A stretch of DNA of 64,000 bases from Saxidomus purpurata (Eukaryota; Mollusca; Bivalvia; Venerida; Veneridae). Made by a program: the position numbers and the translations under genes. The stretch spans positions 1,736,649 through 1,800,648 of the forward strand of contig JAFMSR010000019.1 of the NCBI GenBank assembly GCA_022818135.1, written 5' to 3'. The notes beneath the pieces are model-generated. The model was not told where the DNA came from. It did no database searches and saw only the letters and a list, made by a program, of their open reading frames with translations. Below, piece after piece: positions 39,901 to 42,900 of the stretch (position 1 is its first letter; every line of letters begins with the position of its first letter).

Positions 39901-42900
39901 TAATAAAACAGACACAAGTTTTGCTCTTTCCAGATGGAACAAATGAATGAAGTCAGTCAATTCGTTGATAGAAATGTCACAGATCATAAAGGCTTTTTTT
40001 ATACAAAAGACACGCAGCTCACTTTAGCGTTTTACTATTAGCCGAACAAGTTTGACAGTCCTGTTATACATGTATCACTCTCACTCAGTATCTTCCATTT
40101 GTTCCGTATCTTCTTCCTCTTCCAACTGTGGAGTGACGTAATTGTCCAGCACTTTATCAAACAGAAATCTCCGTTTAAGAATGGCGTACTTTAAGGCTTC
40201 CTCCCCTACGTAGTGTTCTGTTGCAATTAGTTGATTGACTGTCTTCTTTATCGATTTATAGATGGGATCCTTCTTCATAGCATCGAACCACACCAGTTTT
40301 CTACCGAAAATGTTCATCATGGCTTTCCTGTAAGTGCTTTTCATGTCCTCAAAGACATTTTCTCTGGCTTCACTTTCACTGATCTCGGTATCTTCTTCCA
40401 TAAGCTCCTTCACTTCGGTTTCATACTGCGACTGGCACTTATCAAACGCTTCCTCTACAATGTATTCCCAAGGGTCAATATCCAAACTCTTCTCAGATGT
40501 TACAGACATATCGTCGTCGCTGTTATCAGAATTGTTTTCATTAACAGGTCCAAAAATGTCCTCTTGTACAGAAATGTCTGACATGGCGTCTTCCTCTGAA
40601 TCTTCGTCCGGATGTGCAGACCTTTTATGCCGCAACATATTATCCCGTCTTCTAAAGACTTTGAAACATATATCACATTCAAACATCGCGCTTGAAGGCT
40701 AAACTGCAAATGAGGAGGAGTCATGTAAGTGTTCAGTTTAATACCTGCCCAATAGTAGTGATGTTTTCATCTTCTTTTGAGGTCTGCTTAGGCTTTCTGC
40801 TCGCAGATGGTGCCCTTGTTACTCTTGTTACTAATACCATCTAACTTCCCTATGGAACCTTTACGCTTCCGTGTTTTACTGACTTCTTTCATTCGTTGCA
40901 ATTCCAGATCGATTAATGTCACTTTAGGTTTGGACTGACGATCAAGCATACTCTTAGCTATAGCTGTCGTCTGCTCCGCTGGGAGGACCATCCGTATATA
41001 CATTTCAGAATGAGGCACAGGGCTTTTACGAGATGCGCTCCTATTAAACTTCCTCTTTACTCTCTTTTCTTTTGTATCGAATATATCCATTTTTCTCAGG
41101 TGTGCGTCTTCACTTCTTGACATCCAAGCAATCACTGAAGTAAAAAATGTCATTCTATTTATTTATCGTTTAAGACTCAAGCTTTAAGACGTTTAAAAAC
41201 CACCGTTGCAATAATATCGATATTCACATGTAAATAGGTATATATCCTACTTACTACCAGCTTATCTATCAGTTCGACTATATTGTTCACTTACACGCTT
41301 AAATGGAGTCCTTCTTAAGTTTATAATTCAAATATGGTTAACTCCTCGGAGGTAAGGGAGTGCCCCCTTCGTTGGGGGTGGTGTCAGACACGTTTGGGGG
41401 CACTCCCTTACCTCCGAGGAGTTAACCATATTTGAATTATAAACTTAAGAAGGACTCCATTTAAGCGGTAAGTGAACAATATAGTCGAACTGATAGATAA
41501 GCTGGTAGTAAGTAGGATATATACCTATTTACATGTGAATATCGATATTATTGCAACGGTGGTTTTTAAACGTCTTAAAGCTTGAGTCTTAAACGATAAA
41601 TAAATAGAATGACATTTTTTACTTCAGTGATTGCTTGGATGTCAAGAAGTGAAGACGCACACCTGAGAAAAATGGTTATATTCGATACAAAAGAAAAGAG
41701 AGTAAAGAGGAAGTTTAATAGGAGCGCATCTCGTAAAAGCCCTGTGCCTCATTCTGAAATGTATATACGGATGGTCCTCCCAGCGGAGCAGACGACAGCT
41801 ATAGCTAAGGGTATGCTTGATCGTCAGTCCAAACCTAAAGTGACATTAATCGATCTGGAATTGCAACGAATGAAAGAAGTCAGTAAAACACGGAAGCGTA
41901 AAGGTTCCATAGGGAAGTTAGATGGTATTAGTAACAAGAGTAACAAGGGCACCATCTGCGAGCAGAAAGCCTAAGCAGACCTCAAAAGAAGATGAAAACA
42001 TCACTACTATTGGGCAGGTATTAAACTGAACACTTACATGACTCCTCCTCATTTGCAGTTTAGCCTTCAAGCGCGATGTTTGAATGTGATATATGTTTCA
42101 AAGTCTTTAGAAGACGGGATAATATGTTGCGGCATAAAAGGTCTGCACATCCGGACGAAGATTCAGAGGAAGACGCCATGTCAGACATTTCTGTACAAGA
42201 GGACATTTTTGGACCTGTTAATGAAAACAATTCTGATAACAGCGACGACGATATGTCTGTAACATCTGAGAAGAGTTTGGATATTGACCCTTGGGAATAC
42301 ATTGTAGAGGAAGCGTTTGATAAGTGCCAGTCGCAGTATGAAACCGAAGTGAAGGAGCTTATGGAAGAAGATACCGAGATCAGTGAAAGTGAAGCCAGAG
42401 AAAATGTCTTTGAGGACATGAAAAGCACTTACAGGAAAGCCATGATGAACATTTTCGGTAGAAAACTGGTGTGGTTCGATGCTATGAAGAAGGATCCCAT
42501 CTATAAATCGATAAAGAAGACAGTCAATCAACTAATTGCAACAGAACACTACGTAGGGGAGGAAGCCTTAAAGTACGCCATTCTTAAACGGAGATTTCTG
42601 TTTGATAAAGTGCTGGACAATTACGCCACTCCACAGTTGGAAGAGGAAGAAGATACGGAACAAATGGAAGATACTGAGTGAGAGTGATACATGTATAACA
42701 GGACTGTCAAACTTGTTCGGCTAATAGTAAAACGCTAAAGTGAGCTGCGTGTCTTTTGTATAAAAAAAGCCTTTATGATCTGTGACATTTCTATCAACGA
42801 ATTGACTGACTTCATTCATTTGTTCCATCTGGAAAGAGCAAAACTTGTGTCTGTTTTATTAAAACTCACGCTTTTATGTTAAAGAAATGTAGATAATTTA

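Noticed and set aside
40231..40702. Plus-strand ORFs of 116 and 122 codons opposite the zinc-finger gene
   Set aside because: They are antisense shadows of the 201-aa ORF; the same shadows occur in the other arm.
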